Notes: generated from the letters alone by a model not told the origin. A stretch of DNA of 32,527 bases from Sphaerotilus hippei (GCF_003201595.1 NZ_QJJS01000028.1:1-32527); one strand, 5' to 3'; positions 18,168-27,771 are shown, counted from the stretch's first letter. Program-made: numbers and translations.

Positions 18168-19481
18168 TTAATTCAGCCAATGCAGTGTGAACGATGCGCC
18201 TATTTTGGGGCTGTCAACCGTAATTTCCCAGCCATGTGAACGTGCGATTTCCTCGCATATCGACAGGCCTAAGCCGGCGCCTTCGTGGCGGCGCTGCGGA
18301 CTACGCCAGAAACGCTCAAAAAGGTGCGGTAGGTGATTCGGTGAAATGCCTGGCCCTTGGTCCCGAACGGCAAGTGAATTCGTTTGCAGTGACAGTTCGA
18401 CCTTGCCATTTTTCGGGGAAAAGTGTAATGCGTTTTCTAGAAGATTTTTCACCAATGCGAACAGTGCCATGCGGTCACCTACAACCGTGGTGTGGGTGTT
18501 GTCAAATGTAATGCGCATGTGCACTTGACGTTTTATCGCTATGGGGCGAAGAAAATTAATGACCTCTTGGGTCAATGGTAATAGTTGAATTGGCTCGATC
18601 CTGAAACTGCTGGTTTCACTGACTTCTGTCAATAAAAGTAGTTGCTGTACTTGTCGTGTCATGTGATCTATATCGCACAACAACTGATCTTGTTGCAAGT
18701 TGCCGTTTAATTCAATTTGACCACGTAATAGTGACAAAGGTGTTTTGAGTTCGTGTGCCGCGTCAGCCAAAAAGCGTTGCTGATTGCGAAATCCTGATTC
18801 CAGTCTACTCAGTGCTTCGTTGAAAGCCTGCACCAAGGGTCGCAATTCGCTGGGTAGGTTGCGATCAGTCAAGCGTTGAGAAATTCTTCTTGGTCCGATT
18901 TCTTTGGCTTGAGCCGAAGCGATATGGAGTGGGCGCAGAAGCCGCTTCACGGTCAACGACAGAACAATTCCGAGAACGACTGCTGACAATAATGTTGTAG
19001 CGAGTGTTGCCCCGCCAATCCTCCGGTTGGAATCCAAGTGGATCACAGTCACCAGTCGCTCACTGACCTTGGCCTCGATGATCCAAGAGATTTTTCCTCG
19101 ATTGATCGGCAGTGAGTAGGTCGACATTGGAGTTTCAGCGGCGCCTGAAAAATGCGGTATATCGCGTGATTTCAGGTGTACATGGCCGGAGGGATCACTC
19201 ACCTGATAAGCCAAGTCTCGCGGAAGCGCCTCAAGCAGCCATGGGAGTTGGTCCGGCCAATCCAGGTTGACAGGGCTGCCTTCTGCATCGAATTCCAGTG
19301 ACTGGGCAATTATATTTGCCAACTTCTCTGCACTGTGGAGTGAGCCTCTGTCCGTCTGTGGGGAAAAAGCAAACCAGACAGTCGTGCCGACACATGAAAG
19401 TGTTGCAACCATGGCTGCCAAGTAGGTTGCCATCAGCCTGATTGCCAAGCTTTGGTGCCAGTCAGCCCTCAATGGCTGCAT
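18168..19481 (-). CDS. Two-component sensor histidine kinase
   Basis: This 437-residue membrane kinase is of the QseC/PmrB type. It has one transmembrane helix at about 14-40, a periplasmic sensor of roughly 110 residues, a second helix at about 157-180, HAMP, then the H-box FLADAAHELKTPLS with the phosphorylated His at about 243. The N-box LVKNLLENALHF, the G1 loop VRDQGPGIS and the G2 loop GAGLGLS of the ATPase domain follow. ATG 19481 is preferred because GGAG lies 6 nt upstream; another ATG at 19499 is possible. Either way it overlaps the response regulator gene, which indicates coupled translation. The ligand is unknown; genomic context suggests phenolics or envelope stress. Confidence 0.93.
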   Translation of the reverse strand: MQPLRADWHQSLAIRLMATYLAAMVATLSCVGTTVWFAFSPQTDRGSLHSAEKLANIIAQSLEFDAEGSPVNLDWPDQLPWLLEALPRDLAYQVSDPSGHVHLKSRDIPHFSGAAETPMSTYSLPINRGKISWIIEAKVSERLVTVIHLDSNRRIGGATLATTLLSAVVLGIVLSLTVKRLLRPLHIASAQAKEIGPRRISQRLTDRNLPSELRPLVQAFNEALSRLESGFRNQQRFLADAAHELKTPLSLLRGQIELNGNLQQDQLLCDIDHMTRQVQQLLLLTEVSETSSFRIEPIQLLPLTQEVINFLRPIAIKRQVHMRITFDNTHTTVVGDRMALFALVKNLLENALHFSPKNGKVELSLQTNSLAVRDQGPGISPNHLPHLFERFWRSPQRRHEGAGLGLSICEEIARSHGWEITVDSPKIGASFTLHWLN

Positions 19482-20136
19482 ATCCAACTCCGCGGACATT
19501 GTTGATGCGCAGGTTGGAACCTATATCGGTTAGTTTGCGCCGTATTCTGTGCAGGGCTACATCCAGCGCGTTGGGCGTCACTGCCTCCTGCAAGCCCCAA
19601 GCTGCCGCATCGAGGGTTGAGCGCCGTACAGGACTGCCTTCATTTCTGAATAATGTCAGCATGATTTGCATTTCCGCACGTGCCAGCGGGCAGGTATAGT
19701 TATTGCATAGCATCACACCTTGCTCCGGTATCAGACGCACGTCACCCCAGCTTGGATTGAGTGCTACTTGGATTGGCGGTCGCCGCAGCAATGCGCGAAC
19801 ACGCGCCACCAGTTCGGACATTGGAAAGGGCTTACTCAAATAATCATCGGCGCCTGCTTCAAGTCCATCCACTCGATCGTGTAGGGCGTCTCTTGCCGTG
19901 AGCATCAGGCATGGAATGAACTGACGATCTGTCCGCAAGCGGCGCACCAAGTCAAGGCCATCTCCATCAGGCAGTCCTCGATCAACGATGATGCATGAGT
20001 AGTCCATGGTCTGCAGTGCTTCCCAAGCCAAGTTCGCACGTTCGACCGTATCGCATGCCAGGCCAGCGTTATCCAGTGCCTGCCTCACCAAGGCTGCCAA
20101 GCGATCATGATCTTCCAGCAAGAGCACGCGATACAT
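19462..20136 (-). CDS. OmpR/PhoB-family response regulator
   Basis: This 224-residue regulator has a receiver domain (1-115): acidic pocket LEDHD (8-11), phospho-acceptor Asp52 in IIVDRGLPDGDG and Lys102 in LSKPF. A winged-helix DNA-binding domain (about 130-222) follows, ending RINNVRGVGYAAIEG, the typical C-terminal recognition helix and wing. It starts 15 nt after the mipA stop and overlaps the kinase start by 20 nt, forming a mipA-regulator-kinase operon. OmpR-type dimers bind tandem half-sites about 10-11 bp apart. Two exact TTACCGG copies 11 bp apart lie upstream of mipA, so autoregulation of the operon is likely. Confidence 0.93.
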   Translation of the reverse strand: MYRVLLLEDHDRLAALVRQALDNAGLACDTVERANLAWEALQTMDYSCIIVDRGLPDGDGLDLVRRLRTDRQFIPCLMLTARDALHDRVDGLEAGADDYLSKPFPMSELVARVRALLRRPPIQVALNPSWGDVRLIPEQGVMLCNNYTCPLARAEMQIMLTLFRNEGSPVRRSTLDAAAWGLQEAVTPNALDVALHRIRRKLTDIGSNLRINNVRGVGYAAIEG

Positions 20137-20151
20137 GGTGTGATCAATACC

Positions 20152-20925
20152 TTAAAAACTATATAGATAGCTCGCCCGAACGGCTGATATACCACTGCGC
20201 CCCACCAGCGGGCTGTCCTTGATGGACGATCCAAGGATCGTGTGACTCACGTCTACGGAGGTGCTGTGCTTCGGAGCAAGAGAAATGTTCATGCGCAGTC
20301 CCAATTCAGTGTTGATGCTCGATGTGCCATCGTATGCAGCGCGGCCTACTCGCGATTCGGTGGCACGAATACCATAATAGTAGTCAACATATGAACTGTC
20401 CTGCCATACCATGGCTAATCGAGGCATTACATTCACGCTGCCAAACTGCGATCGATGACTGGCTTCCAGCCTGATTTGCTGACCACCGCTTCGGTTTGAA
20501 GCGTCGCCCAGCCATTCGGCAGATAAATTTGCCAGAGGGAGACGCAAGTCGGTTCGGGCGCCCAGCCACAAGCCTCCATTGCGTTTTTCCATGCCTTGAA
20601 GTTCAGCTGCATCGCTCGCCTCATAGCCTGCATCCGAATAACGTGCACGCAGAGTAAAGGAGACCAATCCAGCTGAAGGCAACTTCACATCGAGTGAAGG
20701 ACCGAATAACCGTGCATAATCATTTTCGAAAGTCAGAAGGGGTAGAATTTTTGTGTCGGTTTTGACGCTGCGGTAAGGCGATGTCTCCCGGCCGATTCCC
20801 AAGCCCAAGCCCCAGCGGGAATTTTTCTCTTCTTTGGGTGGGCTTTCGGCTTGAGCTACGGCCGAATGCAGCGTCATGGCGAGCGTGAAGGCGGCAATCA
20901 ATGGGGGGCGGGATGTGAAGTACAT
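20152..20925 (-). CDS. MipA/OmpV-family outer-membrane protein
   Basis: This is a 257-residue beta-barrel protein. A signal peptide (cleavage after AQA near residue 26) is followed by WGLGLGIGRETSPYRSVKTD, alternating amphipathic strands, and a C-terminal ASYLYSF ending in Phe, the outer-membrane insertion signal. MipA was described as an MltA-interacting scaffold and OmpV as a porin-like protein; many family members are induced by two-component systems responding to cationic or phenolic stress. It leads the mipA-regulator-kinase operon, with a GAGA-like ribosome site. A role in entry or exclusion of the compounds handled by the downstream hydrolases is inference. Confidence 0.88.
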   Translation of the reverse strand: MYFTSRPPLIAAFTLAMTLHSAVAQAESPPKEEKNSRWGLGLGIGRETSPYRSVKTDTKILPLLTFENDYARLFGPSLDVKLPSAGLVSFTLRARYSDAGYEASDAAELQGMEKRNGGLWLGARTDLRLPLANLSAEWLGDASNRSGGQQIRLEASHRSQFGSVNVMPRLAMVWQDSSYVDYYYGIRATESRVGRAAYDGTSSINTELGLRMNISLAPKHSTSVDVSHTILGSSIKDSPLVGRSGISAVRASYLYSF

Positions 20926-20971
20926 GTTGATCTTTCTCGATGGTCAGAATTGAATGTTAGTTCGCTTTGAC

Positions 20972-20989
20972 TTACCGGATTATTACCGG
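20972..20989. promoter_or_regulatory. 11-bp-phased direct repeat, candidate response-regulator box upstream of mipA
   Basis: TTACCGG occurs at 20972-20978 and again at 20983-20989, exactly 11 bp start to start, 47-64 bp upstream of the mipA ATG. OmpR/PhoB-family regulators bind such head-to-tail half-sites. The position and the identity of both copies make this the best candidate site for the regulator encoded at 19462-20136. Confidence 0.6.
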
Positions 20990-21249
20990 CCAACGGTTGA
21001 CGGCATGGGTCATTCGAGGTGAGTTAATTTTTGCTGTACCGGGTCATCCATGTTGGTGGCGATGGCGCGTACATATGTACGACCCTGTCGATGATTGTGG
21101 TTCATCTATTTTGAACGATGGCCTGAGTCGATCTTCATGCCAGCCGCATTGCCAACCAACCACTTGCTTTGGCCGCATCTGTTCTTGTGCATCATTGCAA
21201 TGACTCAGATATGTCGGTGGTCTCAGGCTTATTGAGTGGCCAGAAGATA
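20990..21249. other. Non-coding gap between mipA and TetR genes, with two palindromes
   Basis: The mipA-tetR gap is 324 nt in all (20926-21249); this entry covers the part beyond the TTACCGG repeat. I see no convincing gene in it. It contains CGTACATATGTACG (21068-21081), a 14-bp perfect palindrome, and TCATTGCAATGA (21192-21203), a 12-bp perfect palindrome. Either may be an operator for one of the TetR proteins or part of the end of the efflux operon. No strong intrinsic terminator was found after tetR. Confidence 0.4.
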
Positions 21250-21936
21250 TCAATTTTTTGAAATAACCAAACCCAAACCATCAAGATAAGTCTTGACTGC
21301 CAATCGGCCTGAAGCGATCGCAGCATCGCTGCCCAAGCCAAGGGAGCACTGCGCTGCCAATCCATGTCCGATCGCCAGCAAGCCGAGTGCCGCATATTGA
21401 GGGTCCACTGTCTGTTCAAGCCTGCCTTCAAGTTTCAGAGCTTGAATCAATGTGCAGATTTCATTCGCACGATGTGATGAGATTAATTTCTCATTCCATG
21501 CTGGATCGATCAGCAGTGAATGGCATTCGGAGTTCCGGATGACTCCCATCAGTCTGAGCAGCCGAACTTCATCGTCAAGGTGTTGAAGCGGCTTCAACGC
21601 GAGCTTGGCTAGGTGTTCAGATATTTCTGCCGCTTCTTCGTCGATGGAGCTTTTGGCGGGATATTCTGCAAGCCATAGACGTCGTTCCAGCACAGCTCGA
21701 AGGATCGAGCACTTGCTGTCGAAGTGCCAGCGGAAGGCGCCTCTGGACAGCCCGGCGATTTCGGCAATATTTTCCTGCGTAGTGCAGGAAAAACCCTGTT
21801 TCAAAAATAGCTCTTCAGCGGCATCCAGTAATTTTTCCCTGGTTTTTTGCGAGGCGGTTCCAGTGCTGATTGATCGGCAGGAACGGCTGCCTGTCCCTGC
21901 TGGAGCCGTACCTGACTGACGACTCAGGGAGTCCAT
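21250..21936 (-). CDS. TetR/AcrR-family regulator at the end of the RND operon
   Basis: This 228-residue repressor-type protein has a TetR helix-turn-helix at about 30-78 (TREKLLDAAEELFLKQGFS, then IAEIAGLSRGAFRWHFDSK) similar to AcrR/TtgR regulators of efflux pumps, and a helical C-terminal ligand-binding domain. The first ~28 residues are Ser/Thr-rich and may not be translated if a later start is used, but no other Met is available. Its ATG lies inside the last codons of the outer-membrane channel gene (13-nt overlap), so it is co-translated with the pump it presumably controls. Ligands of such regulators are usually pump substrates, often phenolics or antibiotics. Confidence 0.9.
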   Translation of the reverse strand: MDSLSRQSGTAPAGTGSRSCRSISTGTASQKTREKLLDAAEELFLKQGFSCTTQENIAEIAGLSRGAFRWHFDSKCSILRAVLERRLWLAEYPAKSSIDEEAAEISEHLAKLALKPLQHLDDEVRLLRLMGVIRNSECHSLLIDPAWNEKLISSHRANEICTLIQALKLEGRLEQTVDPQYAALGLLAIGHGLAAQCSLGLGSDAAIASGRLAVKTYLDGLGLVISKN

Positions 21937-23318
21937 CCGCCACCCAATCCCTTGTACAAAGCCAGATCGTTGTTCAGCTTGTTTAAGCGAAGACTGATCA
22001 AACCCTGCGCTGCGCTGTACCTGCTGCGTTGCGCATCCAGTACCGGCAGATAGCTGTCAACGCCATGGGTGTAACGGGCTTCGGAAAGTTTCAGCACCTG
22101 CTCACTGGCGGTCAGCAGCGCGCGCTGCGACTGCAATTGTGCAGAGATGGATGTGCGCTGTGACAGCCCATCCGAGACTTCCCGGAATGCGGCCTGAATC
22201 GCTTGCTCATACTGCGCCAAGGCAATGCCTTGCGCTGCCTTGGCGCTGTCGAGATTGGCTTGATTGGCCCCACCATCGAAGATGGGCAAGCTGATTTGTG
22301 GCACAAAGCTCCAGGCGCTCGAGCCACTCTTGAACAGATCAGACAAGGCTGTGCTGCTGCTGCCTGCCGCCGCAGTGAGGCTGATGCGTGGATAAAACGC
22401 CGCACGTGCAGCGCCAATATTGGCGTGACTTGCCTTCAACTGATGCTCGGCTTGCAGCACGTCAGGGCGTCGCAACAACAACTCGGACGGCAGACCAACG
22501 GGCAGATCACCCATGGCATTGAGTTCGTCGACCAGCGCTGCAGGCTGCAGCGCTTCTGGCAATACTGTGCCGACCAGCAGCGACAATGCATGCTGGTCAG
22601 CGGCTACTTGTCCTGTGTAGCGAGCCACGTCACCTCGTGCGGTTTCGACGCTCGTCTCGACCTGCCGCAAGCTGAGTTCAGTGCCGTAACCGTTGTTCAG
22701 GCGCGCCTGGGTCAGCGCCAGCGTTTCGGCCTGACTGCGCAGAGTTTCCCGTGCAAGCCCCAGTCGTTCCAGATCAGCAGCAAGGCCCAGCCAAGCTTGG
22801 GCAACCGAGGCCACGACGCTCAGTTGCGTAGCGCGACGTGCCTGATCTGTGGCGAGGAATTGCTCCAGTGCTTGTTCGTTCATGCTTCGCACTCGCCCGA
22901 ACAAGTCCAGTTCGTAGGCGGTGATGCCCAAGTTGGCACTGTACTGACGTCCAATCACGGCCGAACCCGCACCAGACAAGCTGGCCGGTACGCGACTGAT
23001 GGAACCGGCTGCATTGGCAGCAACGCTGGGCAACGATTGTGCGTCCTGAATTTGGTACGTCGCGCGTGCCCTGTCGATGTTCAGTGCAGCGATCCGCAGA
23101 TCACGGTTGTGTTGCAGGGCGCTCTCGATCAACTGACGCAGCGTTGCATCGGAAAAAAATTCTTTCCAGCCAATATCCGGAGTGGTTGTGGAGGTTGACG
23201 TCTCATCATAGGCAGCTGGTATGGGCGCTGCCGGCTGTTCATAGCGTGGCGCCAAGTTGCTGCAAGCCACCAGCGAAGATGCCAGAGCCACGATGGTCAA
23301 AGAGAGGAAGCGGGGCAT
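21924..23318 (-). CDS. RND efflux outer-membrane channel lipoprotein (NodT/OprM family)
   Basis: This 464-residue TolC-like channel forms the outer-membrane exit duct of the tripartite pump. It starts MPRFLSLTIVALASSLVAC with a lipobox, so Cys19 should be lipidated. NLAPRYEQP and the repeated coiled-coil/beta-strand halves of the NodT family follow, including LRIAALNIDRARATYQIQ and the segment LLLRRPDVLQAEHQLKASHA, the family hallmark. The frame extends upstream to 23486, but ATG 23318 is clearly right: AGGAGG lies 9 nt before it and it starts 1 nt after the pump stop. It overlaps the downstream TetR gene. Confidence 0.94.
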   Translation of the reverse strand: MPRFLSLTIVALASSLVACSNLAPRYEQPAAPIPAAYDETSTSTTTPDIGWKEFFSDATLRQLIESALQHNRDLRIAALNIDRARATYQIQDAQSLPSVAANAAGSISRVPASLSGAGSAVIGRQYSANLGITAYELDLFGRVRSMNEQALEQFLATDQARRATQLSVVASVAQAWLGLAADLERLGLARETLRSQAETLALTQARLNNGYGTELSLRQVETSVETARGDVARYTGQVAADQHALSLLVGTVLPEALQPAALVDELNAMGDLPVGLPSELLLRRPDVLQAEHQLKASHANIGAARAAFYPRISLTAAAGSSSTALSDLFKSGSSAWSFVPQISLPIFDGGANQANLDSAKAAQGIALAQYEQAIQAAFREVSDGLSQRTSISAQLQSQRALLTASEQVLKLSEARYTHGVDSYLPVLDAQRSRYSAAQGLISLRLNKLNNDLALYKGLGGGWTP

Positions 23319-23319
23319 C

Positions 23320-26300
23320 TCAGTGGCCCTCCTGCAATGAGGTGGAGCTGTCGACAGTCGATGCCTTGCGCGGCACCAGTCTCTGCACGACAACAAAAAA
23401 CAGGGGTACGAAGAAAATCGCCAGAACAGTGCCGGAAACCATGCCACCCACCACCGCAGTGCCCAGCGCATTTTGTGCACCAGCACCGGCGCCTTTGCTG
23501 GTCACCAGCGGCAGAACGCCCAGAATGAAAGCCAGCGAAGTCATCAGGATGGGACGCAGGCGCTGGCCGGCTGCCATGATGGCTGCCTCGACCACACCCT
23601 TGCCTTGCGCCACCAGCTCCTTGGCGAACTCGACGATCAGGATCGCATTCTTTGATGCCAGGCCTACAGTCGTGAGCAGGCCAACCTGAAAGTACACATC
23701 GTTCATCTTCCAGCTCAGCAGTGCACCGACAATGGTGCCCAGCACGCCCAGCGGCACCACCATGATCACCGAAACCGGAACTGCCCAACTTTCATAGAGT
23801 GCGGCCAAGCAAAGGAAGACGACGAGAATGGATACCGCATACAACACGGCTGCCCGGCCTCCAGCTTCGCGCTCTTGGCGTGAGACACCCGTCCACTCGA
23901 AGCCTATGCCCTTGGGCAGTTCGGCTACATGCTTTTCCACCAGATCCAGGGCCTGTCCGCTGGACAAGGCGCCAGGCAGTGCCATGCCAAGAATCTCGAC
24001 CGAGGGTACGCCGTTGTAGCGTTCCAGGCGCGGCGAACCGACGACCCAATCAGCAGTTGCGAAGGCACGGAACGGAACCATGGTGCCGCTTGCGTTGCGT
24101 ACATGCCAGCGGTCAATGTCGCCAGGCAACATGCGATGAGGTGCATCAGCCTGCATGAAGACCTTCTTGACGCGGCCGCGGTCAATGAAGTCATTGACGT
24201 AACTGCTGCCCCAGGCGGCGGACAGGGTGTTGTTCACATCAGCCATTGACAGGCCGAGCGCCCCGACCTTCTCCTGATCGATCTCGAGTTTCAGTTGAGG
24301 TGTGTCTTCCAGTCCGTTGGGTCGGATGGCCACGAGGCCCGGCTCCTTCATCAGTGCTGCAAGCAACTGGTTGCGTGCAGCCATCAGCGCTTCATGACCC
24401 AGGTTGGCTCGGTCCTGCAGCATCAGGTCGAAACCACTGGCATTGCCCAGTTCGGACACGGCAGGAGGTGCAAACACGAAGGCTGAAGCATCACGGAACT
24501 TGGACATGGCCATCATGGCTGCACCAGCCACGTTCTGTGCCTTCTGGTGTTTGGCCGTGCGCTGGTCCCAGGGCTTGAGCTTGATGAAGGCAAAGCCGGC
24601 GTTCTGGCCACTGCCCGCAAAGCTGAAACCTGCCACGGTGAAGATCGAATCCACCGAGTCCTTTTGCTCGACCAGAAACTGGTTCTCCAGAACTTTCAAT
24701 GCTTTGATCGTACGGTCCTGAGTTGCACCTGCAGGCAGTTGCACCACGGCAAACAGCGTGGCTTGGTCCTCGTCAGGAAGAAAGCCGCCGGGAATCTTCG
24801 TGAAGACGAATCCCACCAGCCCTGCAAGCGCGGCATAGATGACCATGTAACGGCCTGCGCGGTTGACCATGTGGCGCACTGCGCCCTGATAACCAGTGTT
24901 GCTGCGATCAAACAGTCGGTTGAACGCACCAAAGAAGCCAGTGGTAGCCAATGCATGGCCTTTGTGCACAGGCTTGAGCAGCGTCGCGCACAGTGCCGGC
25001 GTCAGGATCATTGCCACCAGGACTGACAAGGTCATCGCCGAAACGATGGTGACGGTGAACTGGCGGTAGATGACACCCGTGGAACCTCCGAAGAACGCCA
25101 TGGGAACGAACACGGCAGCCAGCACGAGGGCCACGCCAACCAGAGCTCCCGAGATCTGGCCCATGGATTTGCGGGTCGCCTCCAGTGGAGAAAGCCCTTC
25201 TTCGCTCATCACCCGCTCGACGTTCTCGACGACGACGATCGCATCGTCGACCAGCAGGCCGATGGCCAATACCATCGCCAGCATGCTCAGCGTGTTGATC
25301 GTGTACCCGAAGGCTGCCAGCACGCCGAAGGTACCCAGAAGCACGACCGGCACTGCGATCGTAGGAATCAGCGTGGCACGGAAGTTCTGCAGGAACAGGT
25401 ACATCACCAGGAACACCAGCACCACTGCCTCGACCAGGGTCTTGACCACTTCCTCGATGGACAGGCGCACAAATGGAGTGGTGTCGTAGGGCTTGATCAC
25501 GTCGACACCTTGAGGGAAGAAGGGCCGTAACTCCTCCAATTTGGTGTCGATGCCACGTACCGTGGCCAGCGCGTTGGCGCCCGTGGCCAGCTTCAGTGCC
25601 AGACCCGCTGCCGGCTTGCCGTTGAACCGGCTGGAAACGTCGTAGCTTTCGCTGCCCAGTTCGATGCGAGCCACATCCTTGAGCCTGACTGAAGATCCTG
25701 CAGTCGAGGTACGCAGCAGAATGTTCTCGAACTCAGCAGCCGTCTTCAGTCGAGTCTGGGCGCTGATGGTCGCGTTCAACTGCTGGCCCTGCACCGCAGG
25801 CAAGCCACCGACCTGACCTGCCGAGATCTGGGCATTCTGTGCCGTGATGGCCGCCTTCACGTCGGTCGGCGTCAACTTGAACTGGTTGAGCTTGTTCGGG
25901 TCCAGCCAGATGCGCATGGCGTATTGCGACCCGAACAGTGTCGTGTCACCCACACCCTCGACCCGGCTCAGCGGTTCCTGGATGTTGGCTGCCACGTAGT
26001 CCGACAAGTCGCTGCCAGTCATCCGCCCGTCGGTGGACACGAACGCCAGCACGTTCAGGAAGTTGTTGGCGGACTTGGTGACTTGGACACCTTGCTGCTG
26101 CACCTCTTGTGGCAGCAACGGCGTGGCCAGGGCCAGCTTGTTCTGTACCTGAACCTGCGCGGTGTCGGGGTTCGTGCCTGTCTTGAAAGTCAGCGTGATG
26201 GTGACCGCGCCGGAAGACTCGCTGGTCGAAGAGATGTACTCGAGCTGATCCAGCCCTTTCATCTTCTGCTCGATGACCTGGGTGACCGTGTCTTCCAGTG

Positions 26301-26466
26301 TCTTGGCAGATGCCCCGGGGTAACGCGCCGAAATGGCAACGGCAGGCGGAGCGATCGTCGGGTATTGGGCAATGGGCAGGGTATTGACTGCCATGATGCC
26401 GCTCAGCATCACGATGATCGCCAGCACCCATGCGAACACAGGCCTGTCGATGAAAAAACGTGCCAT
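23320..26466 (-). CDS. RND multidrug efflux pump, AcrB/MexB type (HAE1 family)
   Basis: This 1048-residue inner-membrane proton/drug antiporter has the usual family length. It opens [20 protein letters not shown], the signature first transmembrane helix of HAE1 pumps. [21 protein letters not shown] follows, in the porter domain. The proton-relay pair of Asp residues is in [18 protein letters not shown] (about residue 405), and the C-terminal half has [17 protein letters not shown]. Substrates are typically hydrophobic and amphiphilic drugs, solvents and phenolics. GGAG lies 7 nt upstream of the ATG. It lies 21 nt after the adaptor gene and 1 nt before the channel gene. Confidence 0.97.
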   Translation of the reverse strand: MARFFIDRPVFAWVLAIIVMLSGIMAVNTLPIAQYPTIAPPAVAISARYPGASAKTLEDTVTQVIEQKMKGLDQLEYISSTSESSGAVTITLTFKTGTNPDTAQVQVQNKLALATPLLPQEVQQQGVQVTKSANNFLNVLAFVSTDGRMTGSDLSDYVAANIQEPLSRVEGVGDTTLFGSQYAMRIWLDPNKLNQFKLTPTDVKAAITAQNAQISAGQVGGLPAVQGQQLNATISAQTRLKTAAEFENILLRTSTAGSSVRLKDVARIELGSESYDVSSRFNGKPAAGLALKLATGANALATVRGIDTKLEELRPFFPQGVDVIKPYDTTPFVRLSIEEVVKTLVEAVVLVFLVMYLFLQNFRATLIPTIAVPVVLLGTFGVLAAFGYTINTLSMLAMVLAIGLLVDDAIVVVENVERVMSEEGLSPLEATRKSMGQISGALVGVALVLAAVFVPMAFFGGSTGVIYRQFTVTIVSAMTLSVLVAMILTPALCATLLKPVHKGHALATTGFFGAFNRLFDRSNTGYQGAVRHMVNRAGRYMVIYAALAGLVGFVFTKIPGGFLPDEDQATLFAVVQLPAGATQDRTIKALKVLENQFLVEQKDSVDSIFTVAGFSFAGSGQNAGFAFIKLKPWDQRTAKHQKAQNVAGAAMMAMSKFRDASAFVFAPPAVSELGNASGFDLMLQDRANLGHEALMAARNQLLAALMKEPGLVAIRPNGLEDTPQLKLEIDQEKVGALGLSMADVNNTLSAAWGSSYVNDFIDRGRVKKVFMQADAPHRMLPGDIDRWHVRNASGTMVPFRAFATADWVVGSPRLERYNGVPSVEILGMALPGALSSGQALDLVEKHVAELPKGIGFEWTGVSRQEREAGGRAAVLYAVSILVVFLCLAALYESWAVPVSVIMVVPLGVLGTIVGALLSWKMNDVYFQVGLLTTVGLASKNAILIVEFAKELVAQGKGVVEAAIMAAGQRLRPILMTSLAFILGVLPLVTSKGAGAGAQNALGTAVVGGMVSGTVLAIFFVPLFFVVVQRLVPRKASTVDSSTSLQEGH

Positions 26467-26487
26467 GAATATTCTCCGTCAGCCGGA

Positions 26488-27636
26488 TCAGTTCGCCGCA
26501 GCAGTCTGAGGCTTGGCCTCGACCACCATGCCTGGCCGTGCCTTCTGTTGCCCTTCCACGGCAACACGATCACCCGCCTGCAGGCCTGAGGTGACCAGCC
26601 ATTGATCGCCCATCGCACGACCCGTCCGGATCGGACGCTGCACCAGCTTTTGCGCGGAATCCACGACAAACACAAGGGGCTTTCCGGTCGGGTCGCGGCT
26701 GACGGCCGGTTGCGGCACCAGCAGCGCGTTCTCCATCACCCCCTCTTCCACCACCGCCCGCGCATACATTCCAGGCAGCAGGGCTCCTTTGGGGTTGGGA
26801 AACTCGGCCCGCAGCGTGACCGCACCCGTGCTCTGGTCCACGGTAACTTCCGACGACTGCAGCTTCCCCGTGAGCGGGTAGGTGCTGCCGTCTTCCAGCA
26901 CCAGTTTTACCCGTGCCGTACCAGTCTTCAGCTGACCACTGGCCAACGCATTGGCAAGCGACAGCATGGTTGAACTGTTCTGGGTCACGTCGACGTAGAT
27001 CGGGTCAAGTTGCTGGATCGTGGCCAGAGCAGTCGCCTGATTGGCCGTCAACAAGGCGCCGGGTGTGACCGTGGATCGACCGATGCGGCCACTGATGGGT
27101 GCCGTGACACGCGTGTATTGCAGGTTGATCCGTTGGGTCTGCAGCGCGGCCTTGGCGGAAAGGATTTCCGCCTCGGCCTGCAGCAGTGCGGCAGCGGCAT
27201 CATCCGCATCTTGTTGACCGACAGCTTTCATCGCTGCCAGATCCTTGAGACGTGCCGCCTTGAGCTTCACAGCGACCAAGCTGGCTTCCGCCTTGGCCAG
27301 GGCAGCCTGCGCGCTGTCGACCGCAGCCTGATAAGTGGCGGGTTCAACCTGATAAAGCAACTCACCGGCCTTGACCACCGTGCCTTCCTTGAAGAGCCTC
27401 GCCTTCACCAGCCCTGTCACCTGAGGGCGAACCTCCGCGATCTGGACCGGGGCAACGCGTCCAGGCAAGTCGGTGGTCAGGGTCAACGACCTAGGCTCCA
27501 CCGTCATCACGGTGACCTGTGGGGTGCCCTGTGTTCCTGTCACTGGAGGGCCTGGAGGATCACCACACCCGGTAAGCAACGCTGAAACGACGGCCAGAAG
27601 GGTGCCTGGCAAGGCGGTTGATCGCGTGGAACACAT
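26488..27636 (-). CDS. RND efflux periplasmic adaptor lipoprotein (AcrA/MexA family)
   Basis: This is the membrane-fusion subunit that joins pump and channel across the periplasm. The 382-residue protein has a lipobox (LLTGC, Cys24) after a signal peptide. The barrel-sandwich/lipoyl halves follow (PGRVAPVQIAEVRPQVTGLV and the later TAPISGRIGRSTVTPGALL), with an alpha-hairpin rich in Ala/Lys/Gln between them. QNSSTMLSLANALASGQL and the C-terminal ITSGLQAGDRVAVEG-type region (here VTSGLQAGDRVAVEG) are typical of AcrA/MexA. GGAG lies 7 nt before the ATG. It is the first gene of the operon adaptor-pump-channel-TetR and diverges from a second TetR gene. Confidence 0.95.
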   Translation of the reverse strand: MCSTRSTALPGTLLAVVSALLTGCGDPPGPPVTGTQGTPQVTVMTVEPRSLTLTTDLPGRVAPVQIAEVRPQVTGLVKARLFKEGTVVKAGELLYQVEPATYQAAVDSAQAALAKAEASLVAVKLKAARLKDLAAMKAVGQQDADDAAAALLQAEAEILSAKAALQTQRINLQYTRVTAPISGRIGRSTVTPGALLTANQATALATIQQLDPIYVDVTQNSSTMLSLANALASGQLKTGTARVKLVLEDGSTYPLTGKLQSSEVTVDQSTGAVTLRAEFPNPKGALLPGMYARAVVEEGVMENALLVPQPAVSRDPTGKPLVFVVDSAQKLVQRPIRTGRAMGDQWLVTSGLQAGDRVAVEGQQKARPGMVVEAKPQTAAAN

Positions 27637-27691
27637 GTCAAGACTCCAGATGGAAGAGAGCTGGCAATGATTTGCATCAAGTCATTACTGT

Positions 27692-27757
27692 ACCGTACGG
27701 TTCATTATTGACTTGACACTTGAACTTCGTCAAGTCGATACTGAACACCCTGGTTCA
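27692..27757. promoter_or_regulatory. Divergent promoter/operator region between the RND operon and tetR
   Basis: The 135-nt gap holds a 10-bp perfect palindrome ACCGTACGGT (27692-27701), an 8-bp inverted repeat GACTTGAC-N11-GTCAAGTC (27710-27717 / 27729-27736), and TGAAC-N6-GTTCA (27742-27757). On the plus strand TTGACA (27713-27718) with GATACT (27737-27742) 18 bp later is a plausible promoter for the divergent tetR. The inverted repeat overlaps the -35 box, as expected for repression by a TetR dimer of both directions. Confidence 0.55.
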
Positions 27758-27771
27758 TTTACGAAGGCACT

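Noticed and set aside
21044-21253. Minus-strand fragment with a KQVVGWQ string, slightly like an IS3 OrfB transposase
   Set aside because: Similarity covers only a few residues, does not continue in any frame, and no terminal repeats were found.
23319-23486. N-terminal extension of the outer-membrane channel gene
   Set aside because: It overlaps the pump gene; the lipoprotein signal and Shine-Dalgarno point to ATG 23318.
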